A model generated the notes under the pieces. The model was not told where the DNA came from. It was given only the letters and a program-made list of their open reading frames with translations, and ran no database searches. From Catellatospora sp. TT07R-123 (GTDB taxonomy: Bacteria > Actinomycetota > Actinomycetes > Mycobacteriales > Micromonosporaceae), in assembly GCF_018327705.1 (NCBI RefSeq), contig NZ_BNEM01000002.1, forward strand, positions 4,092,001-4,156,000: a DNA stretch of 64,000 bases. The letters run 5' to 3'. The translations under genes and the position numbers were made by a program. How positions within the stretch are numbered: position 1 is the stretch's first letter; each line of letters begins with the position of its first letter. This document shows, piece by piece, positions 63,490 to 64,000 of this stretch.

Positions 63490-63924
63490 ATGTACGGCGA
63501 TACGGAGCACCAGGCTCGCCTGCGCGCACGGGGACTGCGGGTCACCCGGCCGCGCCTCGCCGTGCTCGACATCCTCAGCCAGGGCGGGCACCTGGAGGTC
63601 GACGAGATCACCCGCCAGGCGCGCGAGCGGCTCGACTCCGTCTCCACCCAGGCCGTGTACGACGTCCTCGGCGCCCTCGCCCGCGCCGGGCTGGCCCGCC
63701 GGATCGAACCGGCCGGCTCCCCGGCCCGCTACGAGGCGCGCAGCGGCGACAACCACCACCACATCGTGTGCCGCGGCTGCGGGCTGATCGCCGACGTCGA
63801 CTGCGCCACCGGCGCGGCCCCCTGCCTGGACCCGAACATGACCCACGGCTTCGCCGTCGACGAGGCCGAGGTCACCTACTGGGGCCTGTGCCCGGCCTGC
63901 GCCACACTCTCCGCCGAGGACTGA
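63490..63924 (+). CDS. Fur-family regulator, FurA/CatR type
   Basis: 144 residues: winged helix (LRARGLRVTRPRLAVLDILS, AVYDVLGALARAGLARRI), then metal-binding part NHHHIVCRGCGLIADVDC and ending CPACATLS, giving two CxxC pairs for structural zinc. The pattern is that of FurA/CatR redox- and iron-responsive repressors, which usually sit next to a catalase-peroxidase gene; the window ends 76 bp downstream, so katG or another target would lie outside. ATG at 63490 is leaderless; ATG at 63481 is possible. Confidence 0.9.
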   Translation: MYGDTEHQARLRARGLRVTRPRLAVLDILSQGGHLEVDEITRQARERLDSVSTQAVYDVLGALARAGLARRIEPAGSPARYEARSGDNHHHIVCRGCGLIADVDCATGAAPCLDPNMTHGFAVDEAEVTYWGLCPACATLSAED

Positions 63925-64000
63925 CCCTGCGCCGCTGACTCGACCGCCGACCACGGCTCCCGGGCCGGGACCTCGGCGCCCGCCGGGCACACCCGCCGGA

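Overview
This is about 64 kb of a very GC-rich chromosome (codon third positions almost all G or C, frequent GTG starts, many start codons 6-8 nt after a TANNNT -10 box). The gene content and order point to a filamentous actinomycete, most likely Micromonosporaceae. This is inferred from synteny and style; genus and species cannot be read from the sequence. Nothing indicates a prophage, conjugative island, CRISPR locus or insertion sequence. The window is mostly chromosomal core, interspersed with small lineage-specific genes and several families of intergenic palindromes.

Layout. (1) 1-7.3 kb, minus strand: nucleoside uptake and salvage, a BMP-type lipoprotein, an ABC ATPase and two permeases, then cytidine deaminase and thymidine phosphorylase (cut by the left edge). 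(2) 7.5-9.8 kb: a small membrane protein, an AbiEi/DUF559-like protein and an 0.8-kb gene-free stretch with tandem repeats, a broken palindrome and a strongly folded element. (3) 9.8-18.1 kb: a maltose/maltodextrin regulon, malE-malF-malG-GH13 enzyme on the minus strand, divergent from a LacI regulator and an alpha-glucosidase. (4) 18.2-28.4 kb: YihY/BrkB protein, an Asp/His-rich protein, 2'-5' RNA ligase-like protein, trpS, an unusual ECF sigma factor fused to a transmembrane helix and an Asp-box domain, a CorC-like CBS protein without its membrane domain, galE-galK, an SPFH protein and a GNAT enzyme. (5) 28.5-33.3 kb: cysD-cysN, a CysQ-like phosphatase and a polyprenyl-phosphate sugar transferase.

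(6) 33.4-53.3 kb: widely conserved actinobacterial housekeeping block: pth, rplY, prs, glmU with tRNA-Gln, a desaturase-TetR pair, a DUF4383 pair, an ABC-F protein, ispE, rsmA, tatD, metG, rsmI and the protein mannosyltransferase pmt. (7) 53.5-61.8 kb: a G5/Excalibur protein, tRNA-Ala and the conserved galU-glp-rimJ-sepX/glpR cell-division cluster, here extended upstream by a GAF-GGDEF diguanylate cyclase and a divergent 5-formyltetrahydrofolate cyclo-ligase. (8) 61.9-64 kb: FmdB zinc-ribbon protein, three small proteins and a FurA/CatR-like Fur regulator at the right edge.

The least explained signals are three families of dispersed intergenic palindromes (A: about 7994, 26420, 28405; B: about 9389 truncated, 19811, 35009, 50696; C: about 18125 and 53391), mostly at the 3' ends of genes; a folded element at 9577-9689; and the predicted membrane-tethered sigma factor at 21711-23126.
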